Source of the DNA: Nitrospira sp.
GTDB taxonomy: Bacteria > Nitrospirota > Nitrospiria > Nitrospirales > Nitrospiraceae
Assembly (NCBI GenBank): GCA_020846195.1
Contig: JADLEJ010000026.1
Coordinates: 1 to 48,013, forward strand
Reading direction: 5' to 3'
Length of the DNA: 48,013 nucleotides
Both the position numbers and the translations under genes were made by a program. Position 1 is the first letter of the stretch. The number at the start of each line of letters is the position of its first letter. The notes beneath the pieces were generated by a model. The model ran no database searches. It had not been told where the DNA came from and was given only the letters and a program-made list of their open reading frames with translations. Of the stretch, positions 24,297-34,019 are shown one piece after another.

Positions 24297-25967
24297 CTAC
24301 TTCGGCTGGAATCGGGTGACCGTGACCGGGGCATACGACAGTCTCGCGCCGCCGGACGTCCGTTGAGCCACCGTATGCCGCAGCCAGGCGGCGTCGTTGC
24401 GGGTGGGAAAATCAGAGCGGTAATGCGCGCCGCGGCTCTCCTCGCGCGCGAGCGCGCCCGCGACGATGGTCTCCGCACGTTCGACCAAGCATTGCAGCTC
24501 CAGCGCCTGGATCAAGTCGGTGTTGAACACGCGCCCCTTGTCCTGCACCGTGACCGCCGCCGCGCGTGGCCGGAGATCGCGGACCTTGTTTCCGGCCGCC
24601 GTCATCGATGCCTGTGTCCGGAAGATTCCAAGATTCGTACTTAGCGATTCTCCCAGCTCCTGCCGCACCTGCCAGGCGCGTTCTCCCCCGCGCTGAGACA
24701 GCAGCCGCTCCACCCTGGCTTGCTCCTCCGTAAGATGATGGCGTGCGGGAGCCTCATGCCCCACGGCTCCAGCGTACTCACCGGCTCTTGTTCCAGCCCG
24801 CCGGCCGAACACGATGGTTTCCAGCAGCGAATTGCCGCCAAGGCGATTGGCCCCATGCACGCTGACGCAGGCGCATTCTCCTGCCGCGAAGAGGCCTGGG
24901 ATGTCCGTCTCGCCCCATTGATTGGCCCTGACTCCGCCCATTTGATAGTGCGCGCCCGGTCTGATGGGAATCGGCGTTTCAACCGGATCGAGCCCGGCGA
25001 ACTCCATCGCGATCTGCCGGATTTGAGGAAGCCGTTCCACAATCTTGTCCCGCCCGAGATGCCGGAGATCCAGCAACACACAGCCATCCACGCCACGCCC
25101 TTCAAGGATTTCCTGCCCAATCGCGAGGGAGACCGTCGAGCGAGTCGCCAATTCCATTTGTTCCGGCGCATACCGCTTCAAGAATCGCTCGCCTAATGTA
25201 TTGAGCAGATAGCCGCCCTCGCCCCGCGCCCCTTCGGTAATCAGAATGCCGGTGTCTTTCAAGGTGGTCGGATGAAACTGAACGAATTCCATGTCCATGA
25301 GCGGCACCCCGGCGCGATAGGCCAGCGCCATGCCGTCGCCGGTATTGATCACCGCATTTGTGCTGGTCAAAAACGCCCGCCCGCTGCCGCCGGTCGCCAG
25401 GATGACGGCCTTGGCTTGGATAAGCCGCAACCCGCCATGCACGATATCCCAGGCGATCACCCCTCGGCAGACGCCGGCTTCGACCACGAGCGCGGTGACA
25501 TACCATTCTTCATAGACGGTGGTGCGCCGCTTGAGAATTTGCTCGTAGAGCGCGTGCAGCAGCGCATGGCCGGTGCGGTCGGCCGCATAACAGGTACGGG
25601 GAAAACCAGCGCCCCCAAACGGTCGCTGGGCGATGCGGCCTTGGGCATCGCGGCTGAAGATCACGCCCAGTCGCTCCAGCTCAAGAATGTCTCCCGGAGC
25701 CTCCCGGCACATCGCTTCAATGGCATCCTGATCGCCAAGATACAACCCGCCCTTCGCCGTATCGAAGGCATGGGCCTCCCACGAATCGTTCTCGCCAAGC
25801 GCGGCGTTGATGCCGCCCTGAGCCGCCACCGAATGGCTGCGAACCGGATGGACTTTTGAGATCAACGCCACATCCAGATTGCCCGGCGCGGCAAGAGCCG
25901 CGCGCATGCCGGCCAGGCCGGCGCCGACAATAAGAATGTCGTGCAAATGTGTTCGTTGCGTTGCCAT
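24297..25967 (-). CDS. sdhA: Succinate dehydrogenase/fumarate reductase flavoprotein subunit
   Basis: FAD-containing catalytic subunit that interconverts succinate and fumarate. About 556 residues with the FAD-binding motif [13 protein letters not shown] at the N-terminus, the covalent-FAD segment [15 protein letters not shown], the active-site motif FHPTTL with EGARGEGG, the late FAD motif [13 protein letters not shown] and a C-terminal helical domain ([10 protein letters not shown]). Together these fit SdhA/FrdA better than L-aspartate oxidase NadB, the main alternative. The start is the second ATG, which has GGAG four bases upstream; an ATG five codons earlier has none. No iron-sulfur (SdhB) or membrane subunit genes are adjacent, which is unusual; they must be elsewhere. 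It is divergent from gcvP. Confidence 0.88.
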   Translation of the reverse strand: MATQRTHLHDILIVGAGLAGMRAALAAPGNLDVALISKVHPVRSHSVAAQGGINAALGENDSWEAHAFDTAKGGLYLGDQDAIEAMCREAPGDILELERLGVIFSRDAQGRIAQRPFGGAGFPRTCYAADRTGHALLHALYEQILKRRTTVYEEWYVTALVVEAGVCRGVIAWDIVHGGLRLIQAKAVILATGGSGRAFLTSTNAVINTGDGMALAYRAGVPLMDMEFVQFHPTTLKDTGILITEGARGEGGYLLNTLGERFLKRYAPEQMELATRSTVSLAIGQEILEGRGVDGCVLLDLRHLGRDKIVERLPQIRQIAMEFAGLDPVETPIPIRPGAHYQMGGVRANQWGETDIPGLFAAGECACVSVHGANRLGGNSLLETIVFGRRAGTRAGEYAGAVGHEAPARHHLTEEQARVERLLSQRGGERAWQVRQELGESLSTNLGIFRTQASMTAAGNKVRDLRPRAAAVTVQDKGRVFNTDLIQALELQCLVERAETIVAGALAREESRGAHYRSDFPTRNDAAWLRHTVAQRTSGGARLSYAPVTVTRFQPK

Positions 25968-26150
25968 CGCACTCCGCGACATGGGGAAAATTCTTTCTCT
26001 CCTCCCCTGTACTTACAGAACTCCCCCTCCCTATGGCAAGCGGCGGCAGCACCCGGTTGCGGGATATTGGAAATGGAACAGCGCCATGGTAGTCTCCACA
26101 AGGTCAATAGCCATCCACACCTCACCCGATAGCGAGCGGATCGAACGAAC

Positions 26151-29039
26151 ATGCCTCACCCTGATTTTCTGCAATCGACCGACCTCTTTCCACCGCGGCA
26201 TATCGGCCCGTCGGACGACGACATCCGCGACATGCTGGCCATAGCCGGCGTGCCGTCACTGGAACATCTTTGCGATGTCACGGTCCCTCAGGATATCCAG
26301 CTACGAAAGCCGTTGGATCTGCCTCCCCAGCGGGGGGAGCAGGCAGTGCTGGGTGAACTGAAACAAATTGCGGCAAAAAACCGCGTCTACCGTTCGCTCA
26401 TCGGCATGGGCTACTACCATTGCATCACCCCTGGCGTGATCCAGCGGAACATTCTTGAAAACCCTGGCTGGTACACCCAATACACGCCCTATCAGGCGGA
26501 AATCGCCCAAGGCCGTCTTGAAGCGCTGGTGAATTTTCAAACGATGGTTGGAGATCTGACCGGATTGCCGCTCGCCAATGCCTCATTGCTGGACGAGGGA
26601 ACCGCCGCCGCCGAAGCGATGGCGATGTGCCTGGCGATCGCGCGATCCCGCGGCGAAGAGCGCACGACGTTCTTTGTGTCGCACGACTGCCATCCGCAAA
26701 CGCTGGCGGTCCTCCAGACACGCGCTGAGCCGCTGGGCATCGCGATTCGCTCCGGCCCCAACGCTTCGATTGAGTTTTCGGACAACACCCTATGCGGTGT
26801 GCTGCTCCAATACCCGACGAGCGACGGCTACGTCGGGGACGTCAGCAGTCTGGTCGCGCGGGCGCATGAGGCGGGGATACTTGTCGTCGTCGCCACCGAT
26901 CTGCTGGCCTTGACCCTCTTGCGGTCGCCGGGAGAGTTCGGCGCCGACATTGCCGTGGGCTCCAGCCAGCGGTTCGGAGTCCCCATGGGATTCGGCGGGC
27001 CGCATGCCGCTTTCTTAACCACTAAGGAAGAATTCAAGCGCCAGATGCCCGGACGGATCGTCGGCGTCTCGAAAGATGCGGCTGGCAATACGGCCTACCG
27101 GCTGTCTCTCCAAACGCGGGAACAACATATCCGCCGGGAAAAAGCTACGAGCAACATTTGCACAGCCCAAGTGCTCTTGGCCGTCATGGCCGGTATGTAC
27201 GCGGTGTACCACGGCCCCAGCGGACTCCGCCGCATCGCGCAGCGCGTGCATGGATTGACGCTGATGCTCGCCGAAGGTTTGCGCCGGCTCGGCTTCGACG
27301 TAGGCCCTGAATTATTCTTCGATACCTTGCGGATTCGCGCGCCGAAGCATCAGGCCGATCCGATCCGCGCCAGAGCGAACGAGCAGCGCATCAACCTTCG
27401 GACCCATGAAGACGGGTCTCTTGGCCTTTCGCTGGATGAAGCCAGCACCGAGTATGAAGTCGAAACGCTCCTGAAGCTTTTCGTCGGCCAAGACCATCTG
27501 CCGTTCCAGGTTATCGATCTTGCTGGCGCTGTCGATCTCGGCTATCCCGCCCCATTAGCGCGAACCAGCGCCTATCTCACGCACGAGATTTTCAATCGAT
27601 ACCACGCCGAGCATGAGATGTTGCGTTATGTGCATCGGCTCCAGGGCAAGGATCTCTCGCTCACGCATTCGATGATTCCGCTCGGCTCCTGCACCATGAA
27701 GCTGAACGCGACCACGGAGATGCTCCCGATTACCTGGCCGGAATTCGCCCATCTTCATCCGTTCGCCCCGGCCGAGCAGACCCAGGGCTACCGGGAATTA
27801 TTCCAGCAGCTGGAATCCTGGCTGGCCGAGATTACGGGATTTGCCGCCGTCTCGCTCCAGCCCAACGCCGGCTCTCAGGGCGAATATGCGGGACTGATGG
27901 CGATTCGCGCGTACCACCGCGGACAGGGCGCGTCTCATCGGAATGTGTGCCTGATCCCGGTGTCGGCCCACGGCACCAACCCCGCCAGCGCAGCGATGGC
28001 GGGAATGACGGTCGTTGTTGTCGCCTGCGACAAGCAGGGCAACGTGGATCTGCCCGATCTGGAAGCGAAAGCCGCGCAGCACCGCGACCAGCTGTCGGCG
28101 TTGATGCTGACGTACCCCTCAACGCATGGCGTCTTCGAAGCGGACGTGCGCCGGATCTGCCAGATTGTGCATACCCATGGCGGACAGGTGTACATGGACG
28201 GCGCCAACATGAACGCACAGGTGGGGCTCTGCAGGCCTGGCGACATCGGCGCCGACGTCTGCCATCTGAATTTGCACAAAACGTTTTGCATCCCGCACGG
28301 CGGCGGCGGTCCCGGCATAGGACCTATTGGCGTTGCCAGGCACCTCGCGCCCTACCTTCCAGGGCACCCCGTGACAGGGCTGGGAACCCGCGAGTCGATC
28401 GGTCCCATAGCCGCAGCGCCGCACGGAAGCGCGGGCATTCTTCCCATCTCGTGGGTCTATATCGCGCTCATGGGCCGCGACGGGCTCAAGAAGGCCACGC
28501 AAGTCGCCATTCTCAACGCCAACTACATGGCCAAACGGCTGGAGAAGCACTACACCATTCTCTACACCGGTGCGACCGGGCATGTCGCGCATGAATTCAT
28601 TCTCGATCTGCGGCCCTTCAAGGAAACCTCCGGTGTGGAAGCCATGGATGTCGCCAAGCGCCTCATGGATTACGGCTTCCATGCGCCAACGGTGTCGTTT
28701 CCGGTTGCCGGCACCTTGATGATTGAACCGACGGAGAGTGAAGGGAAAGCCGAGCTAGACCGGTTCTGTGAGGCGATGATCGCTATTCGCGCGGAAATCC
28801 AAGAAATCGTCGACGGGCGTCAACCCCGCACCAATAATGTGCTCAAGAACGCGCCTCACACAGCGGCCATCGTCGCGGCGACAGAGTGGAGCCGCCCCTA
28901 TACGCGGGAGCAGGCGGCATTCCCAACGCTCTCCGTCAGAGCCAACAAGTTTTGGCCGGCGGTCAGCCGCGTCGATGAAGCCTATGGCGATCGCCATTTG
29001 ATCTGCACCTGTCCCCCGATGGAGAGCTATCAACCCTGA
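26151..29039 (+). CDS. gcvP: Glycine dehydrogenase (decarboxylating), P protein
   Basis: PLP enzyme that decarboxylates glycine and passes the aminomethyl group to the H protein in the glycine cleavage system; run backwards it can make glycine from CO2. The 962-residue product is the long single-chain form, with both halves fused. The PLP lysine is K710 in the motif [17 protein letters not shown]. The N-terminal half opens with the typical [17 protein letters not shown] and has IGMGYYHC. The start lacks a strong ribosome binding site. The T protein gene (gcvT) is about 5 kb away on the other strand, so the system is dispersed; gcvH is not in the window. Confidence 0.97.
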   Translation: MPHPDFLQSTDLFPPRHIGPSDDDIRDMLAIAGVPSLEHLCDVTVPQDIQLRKPLDLPPQRGEQAVLGELKQIAAKNRVYRSLIGMGYYHCITPGVIQRNILENPGWYTQYTPYQAEIAQGRLEALVNFQTMVGDLTGLPLANASLLDEGTAAAEAMAMCLAIARSRGEERTTFFVSHDCHPQTLAVLQTRAEPLGIAIRSGPNASIEFSDNTLCGVLLQYPTSDGYVGDVSSLVARAHEAGILVVVATDLLALTLLRSPGEFGADIAVGSSQRFGVPMGFGGPHAAFLTTKEEFKRQMPGRIVGVSKDAAGNTAYRLSLQTREQHIRREKATSNICTAQVLLAVMAGMYAVYHGPSGLRRIAQRVHGLTLMLAEGLRRLGFDVGPELFFDTLRIRAPKHQADPIRARANEQRINLRTHEDGSLGLSLDEASTEYEVETLLKLFVGQDHLPFQVIDLAGAVDLGYPAPLARTSAYLTHEIFNRYHAEHEMLRYVHRLQGKDLSLTHSMIPLGSCTMKLNATTEMLPITWPEFAHLHPFAPAEQTQGYRELFQQLESWLAEITGFAAVSLQPNAGSQGEYAGLMAIRAYHRGQGASHRNVCLIPVSAHGTNPASAAMAGMTVVVVACDKQGNVDLPDLEAKAAQHRDQLSALMLTYPSTHGVFEADVRRICQIVHTHGGQVYMDGANMNAQVGLCRPGDIGADVCHLNLHKTFCIPHGGGGPGIGPIGVARHLAPYLPGHPVTGLGTRESIGPIAAAPHGSAGILPISWVYIALMGRDGLKKATQVAILNANYMAKRLEKHYTILYTGATGHVAHEFILDLRPFKETSGVEAMDVAKRLMDYGFHAPTVSFPVAGTLMIEPTESEGKAELDRFCEAMIAIRAEIQEIVDGRQPRTNNVLKNAPHTAAIVAATEWSRPYTREQAAFPTLSVRANKFWPAVSRVDEAYGDRHLICTCPPMESYQP

Positions 29040-29042
29040 TCC

Positions 29043-29636
29043 ATGACCGTGGATCCGCACCGAATGATCGCCACGATCTCCGCTCGCACAACCGTGATTG
29101 CTCTGTGCGGCCTCCTTCTTGGAGTGCCAGTCGGTTGGGCGCAGTCCCCGCCGGCCAGAATAGCCGCCGTCGACATGCAAGCCGGACAGAGCTATCGCGC
29201 CGGCACCCGCGTCCGCGCGCCTAACGGCGCGGCCTCTTTTCTTATTCCAACAGGGTGGCGCGGGGAACAACTGGATAACTTGGCGGCCGTGCTGCTCGTC
29301 TCGGAAAAAGAAGCGGGGTTTGTCCTTGCATTCGCAATTCTCAACCAGACGGAAGACGAGCTTTTTGCCCTGCTCGGAGAACCGCAGCCAATTTCAGAAA
29401 CAGTAGTATTCGAGCCGACAGGGCCCGTCACCCGCAAAGGGAGCATCCTCACCGCAGCCTATCTGGCAGGCTCATTGGCTGGTCGAGGCCTGGCAGTCAT
29501 GGGGCCGGACTTGCAAGGAATTATTTTTCTTCATGCCAGGCCGCAGAAAGAACCATGGGGAGTTCCTTCCCTCCTCGATCAACTCGCCGATCAGGTGCAA
29601 TTCACCTCAAGCACTGGCAGCTCTCTAACACCATAG
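29043..29636 (+). CDS. Hypothetical exported protein
   Basis: Not recognised. The 197-residue product begins with a cleavable-looking signal peptide (VIALCGLLLGVPVGWAQS) and continues as a soluble, mixed alpha/beta protein with a segment AASFLIPTGWRGEQ that is seen in small exported proteins with a PsbP/SMI1-like strand pattern, but I cannot name a family. It starts three bases after the gcvP stop, so it is probably translated from the gcvP transcript. No cysteines, no membrane segment other than the signal. Confidence 0.65.
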   Translation: MTVDPHRMIATISARTTVIALCGLLLGVPVGWAQSPPARIAAVDMQAGQSYRAGTRVRAPNGAASFLIPTGWRGEQLDNLAAVLLVSEKEAGFVLAFAILNQTEDELFALLGEPQPISETVVFEPTGPVTRKGSILTAAYLAGSLAGRGLAVMGPDLQGIIFLHARPQKEPWGVPSLLDQLADQVQFTSSTGSSLTP

Positions 29637-29823
29637 CGGCACGTATCGAGGATTGAAATAAACGGCCTGTTGCTCTCGACATCGAGGCCACTACCAGCCT
29701 GTCAGGTTTCCCCTACAACTGTACAAAACTGTCGCTTGCCGCTCCCCTTCTTTTGAGGCATTGTGCGATCGACCTCGCTTCGGCGATAACGATACATCAC
29801 CACGGGGAGACGTTGAAATCACC

Positions 29824-30048
29824 ATGCCTCAAATATTGAACTTCAGCGAGCATGCCAACGACGAAGAAGTCAGCTATCTCACCACGCTGTTGCTCTATCA
29901 TCTCGTCGAGCGCTGCGGGGGCCAGATCCGCTTCACCGTGAACGACGTGAATCAAGTCCGCGAAAACCTGTCGACCAAAATGGTTCAAATCCAGCTCGGC
30001 GACGACGTCCGGCTTCGCATCATCGACCGCGTGCCGGAATTGCAGTAA
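29824..30048 (+). CDS. Small hypothetical protein
   Basis: Not recognised. The product has 74 residues, is acidic, without signal or membrane segment. The start is an ATG about 14 bases after GGGGAG; a longer frame exists upstream, but its residues look non-coding. The sequence (MPQILNFSEHANDEEVSYLTT opening, then a beta-rich C-terminus IQLGDDVRLRIIDRV) looks like a genuine folded protein with GC-rich third positions. It stands alone before arfB; no role can be proposed. Confidence 0.55.
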   Translation: MPQILNFSEHANDEEVSYLTTLLLYHLVERCGGQIRFTVNDVNQVRENLSTKMVQIQLGDDVRLRIIDRVPELQ

Positions 30049-30153
30049 GCCTCTGTTCGTCACACCACCCTCCCCCTCTACAACATTCCTGCTGCGGCAG
30101 CTCCGATTAGGCCATGGCGACTAGGGGCCGACTACAGTAGACTGATACATCCT

Positions 30154-30564
30154 ATGCTGCACATCTCCTCTCACGTCCTCATTCCCGATTCAGAAATTCA
30201 ACTCCATGCCATGCGCTCGCAGGGAGCCGGCGGGCAGAACGTCAACAAGGTCTCAACGGCGATTCATCTGCAATTCGATATCAAGGCGTCGTCTTTGCCG
30301 CCGTTCTACAAGCAGGAGTTGCTGAGGCTGAACGATCACCGCATCTCGCAGGATGGAATTATCACGATCAAGGCGCAGCAGCACCGCACGCAAGAGCGGA
30401 ATCGAGAGGATGCGTTGGAGCGGCTTTGTCTCTTGATTCAGAGCGTGGCCATCCCGCGCAAGGCGCGACGAGCGACCAAGCCAACGAAGGGGTCTCAGAC
30501 CAGGCGGATCGAGAGCAAGAAAAAACAGGGACGTTTAAAAGCGCTGCGAAAGCTGACCGAATAA
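30154..30564 (+). CDS. arfB: Alternative ribosome-rescue factor, peptidyl-tRNA hydrolase ArfB
   Basis: Rescues ribosomes stalled at the end of mRNAs without a stop codon, by hydrolysing the peptidyl-tRNA. The 136-residue product has the class-I release-factor domain with the catalytic GGQ at residues 26-28 in QGAGGQNVNKVSTAIHL, and a basic C-terminal tail (RKARRATKPTKGSQTRRIESK) that inserts into the empty mRNA tunnel in this family. It lacks the codon-recognition domains of RF1/RF2. It is convergent with fabI and monocistronic. Confidence 0.95.
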   Translation: MLHISSHVLIPDSEIQLHAMRSQGAGGQNVNKVSTAIHLQFDIKASSLPPFYKQELLRLNDHRISQDGIITIKAQQHRTQERNREDALERLCLLIQSVAIPRKARRATKPTKGSQTRRIESKKKQGRLKALRKLTE

Positions 30565-30617
30565 TCGTCGCTCGTCGTTTGCAAAGCGACACCCACGCTT
30601 CACGAGATGCGCGCCAG

Positions 30618-31397
30618 TCACTCAGCTGAGACGATCGACCCGATGATGTGATAGCCGCCATCGACGTAGATGATTTCTCCGGTAATCCCCCGTCCCAGCG
30701 AACTCACAAGAAACAACGCCGTGTCGCCCACCTCGCCCTGTTCCGTCGGCCGGCGGAGCGGAGCATATTCTCGATGGTGATCCACCATCTTGCTGATGCC
30801 CGAGACGCCTCTTGCTGCGAGGGTCTTGATCGGGCCGGCCGAAATGGCGTTGACGCGAATGTTCTTCGGACCGAGATCATGAGCGAGATACCGCACGCTA
30901 GCTTCGAGCGCGGCCTTGGCGACACCCATGACATTGTAGTTCTGCACGACCCGTTCGGCACCGAGGTAGGTCAGCGTCACGACGGAACCGCCATTCGTCA
31001 TCAGCGGCAACGCGGCGCGCGTGACCGCAACGAGCGAATAGGCGCTGACATCCAGAGCCGTGGCAAATCCCTGCCGGGTCGTGTTGACGAATTGTCCGGT
31101 CAGTTCCTCGCGAGGGGCAAAAGCAATGGAGTGGACGAGAAAGTCGAGCGTACCGACTTCTTTGCCCACGTTCTCCATCATGGCCGCAATCTGCGCATCA
31201 TCGCCAGCGTCGCACGGAAAAGCTTTTGCACCAGGCAGCGTCGCGACGAGTTCCTCGACGTTTTCCCGCAACCGCTCATTCTGATAATTGAACATAAGTT
31301 GCGCGCCATGACTGGCGGCCGACTGGGCGATGGCCCAGGCAATGCTGTGCTTGTTGGCGACGCCGATGATGAGCCCTTTTTTGCCACTCAATAACAT
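30618..31397 (-). CDS. fabI: Enoyl-[acyl-carrier-protein] reductase (NADH), FabI
   Basis: Last reduction step of each fatty-acid elongation cycle; target of triclosan-type inhibitors in other bacteria. The 259-residue short-chain dehydrogenase-fold protein has the FabI-type cofactor loop GVANKHSIAWAIA and the catalytic pair Y154 and K161 in NYNVMGVAK, preceded by Y144 (TYLGAER), as in E. coli FabI. The substrate-loop region ISAGPIKTLAARGV is also typical. Alternative enoyl reductases (FabK, FabL, FabV) do not share this pattern. It is monocistronic. Confidence 0.96.
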   Translation of the reverse strand: MLLSGKKGLIIGVANKHSIAWAIAQSAASHGAQLMFNYQNERLRENVEELVATLPGAKAFPCDAGDDAQIAAMMENVGKEVGTLDFLVHSIAFAPREELTGQFVNTTRQGFATALDVSAYSLVAVTRAALPLMTNGGSVVTLTYLGAERVVQNYNVMGVAKAALEASVRYLAHDLGPKNIRVNAISAGPIKTLAARGVSGISKMVDHHREYAPLRRPTEQGEVGDTALFLVSSLGRGITGEIIYVDGGYHIIGSIVSAE

Positions 31398-31569
31398 GAT
31401 GGTCTGTGCTCCTTACGGTTAACGGGGAACCCGCCGTTTCTCGCTTCCGATGCGCGCCAACGTAATAAATCAACGATGATCGTCGAGTGATGGGTACAGT
31501 CAAAACTGAGGGCTGAAGATAGCACGATTTGCGGAGCGGTTCTAGAAGGACCGGCGGCGAGCGGACGGC

Positions 31570-32217
31570 TTAGTTTCCTTTGTTTCCAATGGCATGAAGT
31601 TGCGCAACGACTTTTGAGGCCTCGGGAATAAAGTCGTCGAGCTGTTGCGCCTTCGCCAGCGTCAACGCTTCCGTAGCCAGCACGACAGCATCCTGATGGC
31701 GGCCGCGTTTACAATAGCTTTTGGCTAGACTGATCCGCGCGTTGACGGCGTCCGGCACCTCGTGAATGACATGCCGGAGCAACTGCTCGCCCTTCTCCGG
31801 ATCGCCACCCAGCATGGAGGGAAGCCGCACTAGCAATGTTCCTCTGGCGGAGAGGGCATCGAGATGATCGGGCTTGAGTTCAAGCGCCCGATTGAGCTCT
31901 TTCATCATGCGTCGAAACCCAAACACCGAAGAGAGGCTCATCTCGCCATCGATACGCATCAATTCCCCGAGATTGCAGAATAAGGCGAAGTGGGCATCGG
32001 CGGATTGCTCGTCGGCCGCCACGGCTTGCTCCCCCAAAGACTGCCCCTTCTCATAGAGCGCCAATCGAGCCGCGCGATCCGTTGCAATCCGCCCGTCGTG
32101 ACAGGCTTGCAACGCGCCGGCAATGAGGTCCTGGGTGGCGGGCTGGGCTGCGCCGGAAGCCGCACTCCCCATCCACAATGCGATTGATGCGAAGATGACA
32201 AGTCCGACTCGCCGCAT
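31570..32217 (-). CDS. Exported TPR-like protein
   Basis: The 215-residue product has a signal peptide (VGLVIFASIALWMGSAASGAAQ) and a helical body with tetratricopeptide-like repeats, visible as AHFALFCNLGELMRIDG, LNRALELKPDHLDALSARG and ARISLAKSYCKRGRHQDA. The layout resembles the periplasmic TatT-type TPR proteins, which partner TRAP transporters, but no transporter genes are nearby, so it may be a general scaffold. It has an AGGAGG site and a well-formed promoter, with a perfect palindrome further upstream that may be an operator. Confidence 0.75.
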   Translation of the reverse strand: MRRVGLVIFASIALWMGSAASGAAQPATQDLIAGALQACHDGRIATDRAARLALYEKGQSLGEQAVAADEQSADAHFALFCNLGELMRIDGEMSLSSVFGFRRMMKELNRALELKPDHLDALSARGTLLVRLPSMLGGDPEKGEQLLRHVIHEVPDAVNARISLAKSYCKRGRHQDAVVLATEALTLAKAQQLDDFIPEASKVVAQLHAIGNKGN

Positions 32218-32252
32218 AACCCCTCCTAGAGAGAGAAGTAAAATCGTTGGCT

Positions 32253-32282
32253 TTTATACAGCAAGGCCGATGCCAGGAACAA
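32253..32282 (-). promoter_or_regulatory. Promoter of the TPR-like gene
   Basis: On the minus strand TTGTTC and TATAAA are separated by 18 bases, with the -10 box about 35 bases before the ATG. Both boxes match the sigma-70 consensus at four or five positions. Confidence 0.55.
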
Positions 32283-32324
32283 GCGAGAAAAGACCGCGCG
32301 ACTCTTTCACTGTACCACTCCGTT

Positions 32325-32342
32325 CTGTTTAGCGCTAAACAG
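32325..32342. promoter_or_regulatory. Perfect 18-bp palindrome, possible operator
   Basis: CTGTTTAGCGCTAAACAG reads the same on both strands over its whole length. It lies in the 215-base gap between the TPR-like gene and the mug-like gene, about 43 bases upstream of the TPR gene's -35 box. AT-rich arms around a GCGC centre are typical of sites for dimeric repressors or activators. No other copy was noticed in this window, so the regulator is unknown. Confidence 0.5.
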
Positions 32343-32432
32343 CTCCTGGGAGAAGAGGAAAACAGCGCAGAGCACACTGCCCTGACCGCCGTCTAATAAC
32401 GAAGCGGACACCTCCGTGAGACCGGTCAGAAA

Positions 32433-32981
32433 TTACAACTTCCCGGCCGGCTGTTCCGCGATTTTTCGAAGAAGCTGAAACGCCGCCAGCATCTCCCCGT
32501 AAGAATAGTGCGCATTGCGACCACTGGGGTTGGGCAAGAGAAAGATCGGAATGTCTGCAATGCGGCCTGACGTCGGCCCCAGCACAAGACGCGACGGCAG
32601 CTTCTGATCGACGCCACAGACCATGCGATAAATCGTCACCCCCAGAAAGGCCACAATGCGAGGGCGATACCGCCGTATTTTCCTGGTCAATGCCGCTACC
32701 CCTCCACGATAGTCCTCCGCCGACAGGCTATCGATTCCACGGCTCGAACGGCCGATGATGTTGGTCAGCCCAAGCCTCCATTCAGGCAACCGCCAATCCT
32801 CTCTATAGGTCAGTGGTTCCGTCACGAGATGAGACTCTGCTAGCAGCTTCCAAAAGCGATTGGATGGGCCAGCGAAATGATGCCCTACCTGCGCGGACCG
32901 CAGGCCAGGATTGATCCCGACAAAGAGGATCCTCACGCCTGGGTGGATATTGTCAGACAATCTTGCGCCTGCTGAACCCAT
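32433..32981 (-). CDS. mug: Mismatch-specific uracil/thymine-DNA glycosylase, Mug-like
   Basis: Removes uracil or thymine opposite guanine in base-excision repair. About 182 residues with the family motifs: FVGINPGLRSAQVGHHFAGP near the N-terminus, where GINPG forms the catalytic loop (Mug uses Asn), NRFWKLL, and a C-terminal loop LPNPSGRNAHYS that inserts into the DNA helix. The start is the second ATG, with GGGGGAG four bases upstream; an ATG six codons earlier has no site. It is monocistronic on its strand. Confidence 0.88.
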   Translation of the reverse strand: MGSAGARLSDNIHPGVRILFVGINPGLRSAQVGHHFAGPSNRFWKLLAESHLVTEPLTYREDWRLPEWRLGLTNIIGRSSRGIDSLSAEDYRGGVAALTRKIRRYRPRIVAFLGVTIYRMVCGVDQKLPSRLVLGPTSGRIADIPIFLLPNPSGRNAHYSYGEMLAAFQLLRKIAEQPAGKL

Positions 32982-33204
32982 GTCGCTCCCCCATCGCAAT
33001 TGAGGCAGTTTAGTGGAGGCTTAGCCAATCCGCCACAGGAGGGAGAAGGAATTCACCTCCATTGCCAGATTAGAGCAACCCTATAACTAGTTGGATTTAT
33101 GGATAAGCCGTGTGCCTCTGACATGCGGCATGCGGCTTGCTGAACTACTGGGCAGTGCCCGATCAGCGGCATGAATCTCAACAACCTTTCTGGAGGGATT
33201 TACT

Positions 33205-33414
33205 ATGAAGAGCATGTTGATGGCAATCATGGCAGTGGCAGTGGCCGTTTCGTTCAGCGCGCCTTCTTTCGCCAACGATGAGAAGAAGAAGGAAGAGAAG
33301 AAGGGTGGCCACGTGGTTGTGTACGGCGAAGAGAAGAAGAAGGAAGAGAAGAAGGGCGGCCACGTGGTGTTCGGCGACGAGAAGAAGAAAGACGAGAAGA
33401 AGGGCGGCCACTAA
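33205..33414 (+). CDS. Small exported Lys/Glu/His repeat protein
   Basis: Unrecognised 69-residue protein. A signal peptide (MLMAIMAVAVAVSFSAPSFA) is followed by three near-identical repeats of about 16 residues: DEKKKEEKKGGHVVVYG, EEKKKEEKKGGHVVFG and DEKKKDEKKGGH. The mature part of about 46 residues is almost only Lys, Glu, Asp, Gly and His, so it must be highly charged and disordered; the histidines could bind metals. The repeats are also clear in DNA, so the array grew by duplication. A strong GGAGGG site precedes the start and a terminator follows, so it is likely a well-expressed single gene. Confidence 0.8.
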   Translation: MKSMLMAIMAVAVAVSFSAPSFANDEKKKEEKKGGHVVVYGEEKKKEEKKGGHVVFGDEKKKDEKKGGH

Positions 33415-33448
33415 TCCGTTTGGTTTTTTTGGCGAGGCTAGCTGTCTT

Positions 33449-33480
33449 GAGAGGTTTCCCGCTCACGCGGGAGGCCTCTC
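33449..33480 (+). terminator. Terminator hairpin after the repeat-protein gene
   Basis: GAGAGG..CCCGC-TCAC-GCGGG..CCTCTC forms a stem with a small internal bulge, 35 bases after the stop codon. No T-run follows. It also lies just beyond the 3' end of the convergent Nudix gene and may serve both. Confidence 0.6.
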
Positions 33481-33492
33481 GGGCAGTTCCCC

Positions 33493-34008
33493 CTACCGCA
33501 TCGATGTCCTGATATAGACCGCCTGCAATCCCACAATCGTCTTGGCATCACGGATCGTGCCATCTTCGATTTTTCCGATCGCCTCGATCAGCGGCATCTC
33601 GACGACCTCCAGCACTTCATCCCGATCCAATTGTTGCCGCCCCTGCGTTAATCCCGTCGCTTTATAGACGTGAATCACTTCGTCGGCAAACCCCGGCGCC
33701 GTGAAGATGCTGGAGAGCAGCGTGAACGAAGCGGCCCGGTATCCGATCTCCTCTTCCAACTCGCGCGCCGCGCAGCTCAACGGATCTTCGCCAGGATTCA
33801 GCTTGCCTGCGGGAATCTCATAAATGAATCCGCCCGCAGCGTGACGGAACTGGCGGATCAACACCACCGTGCCATCCTCTTTCATTGGAACGACCGCCGA
33901 GGCGCCGGGATGTCGAATCGTCTCAAGGTCGACGGTCACGCCATTCGGCAGAGCGACCGTATCGATGTTCAGCGTGATCACTCGGCCTGTGTAAATATTC
34001 TTCGTCAT
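33493..34008 (-). CDS. Nudix hydrolase, ADP-ribose pyrophosphatase type
   Basis: Hydrolyses nucleoside diphosphates linked to other groups, most likely ADP-ribose to AMP and ribose 5-phosphate. The 171-residue product carries the complete Nudix box from G68 (GKLNPGEDPLSCAARELEEE, then IGY), with the catalytic glutamates at 83-87, after the proline-containing IYEIPAG that marks the ADP-ribose pyrophosphatase subfamily. It starts 11 bases after gcvT and is the last gene of a five-gene operon. Why it travels with gcvT is unclear. Confidence 0.9.
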   Translation of the reverse strand: MTKNIYTGRVITLNIDTVALPNGVTVDLETIRHPGASAVVPMKEDGTVVLIRQFRHAAGGFIYEIPAGKLNPGEDPLSCAARELEEEIGYRAASFTLLSSIFTAPGFADEVIHVYKATGLTQGRQQLDRDEVLEVVEMPLIEAIGKIEDGTIRDAKTIVGLQAVYIRTSMR

Positions 34009-34019
34009 AACTAAATCCG

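Noticed and set aside
24297..25967. L-aspartate oxidase (NadB) as the identity of the lone flavoprotein
   Set aside because: The [15 protein letters not shown] and C-terminal segments fit SdhA/FrdA better; NadB remains the second choice.
33278..33411. The repeats in the small Lys/Glu/His protein as a CRISPR array
   Set aside because: They are in frame, directly adjacent without unique spacers, and encode a protein.
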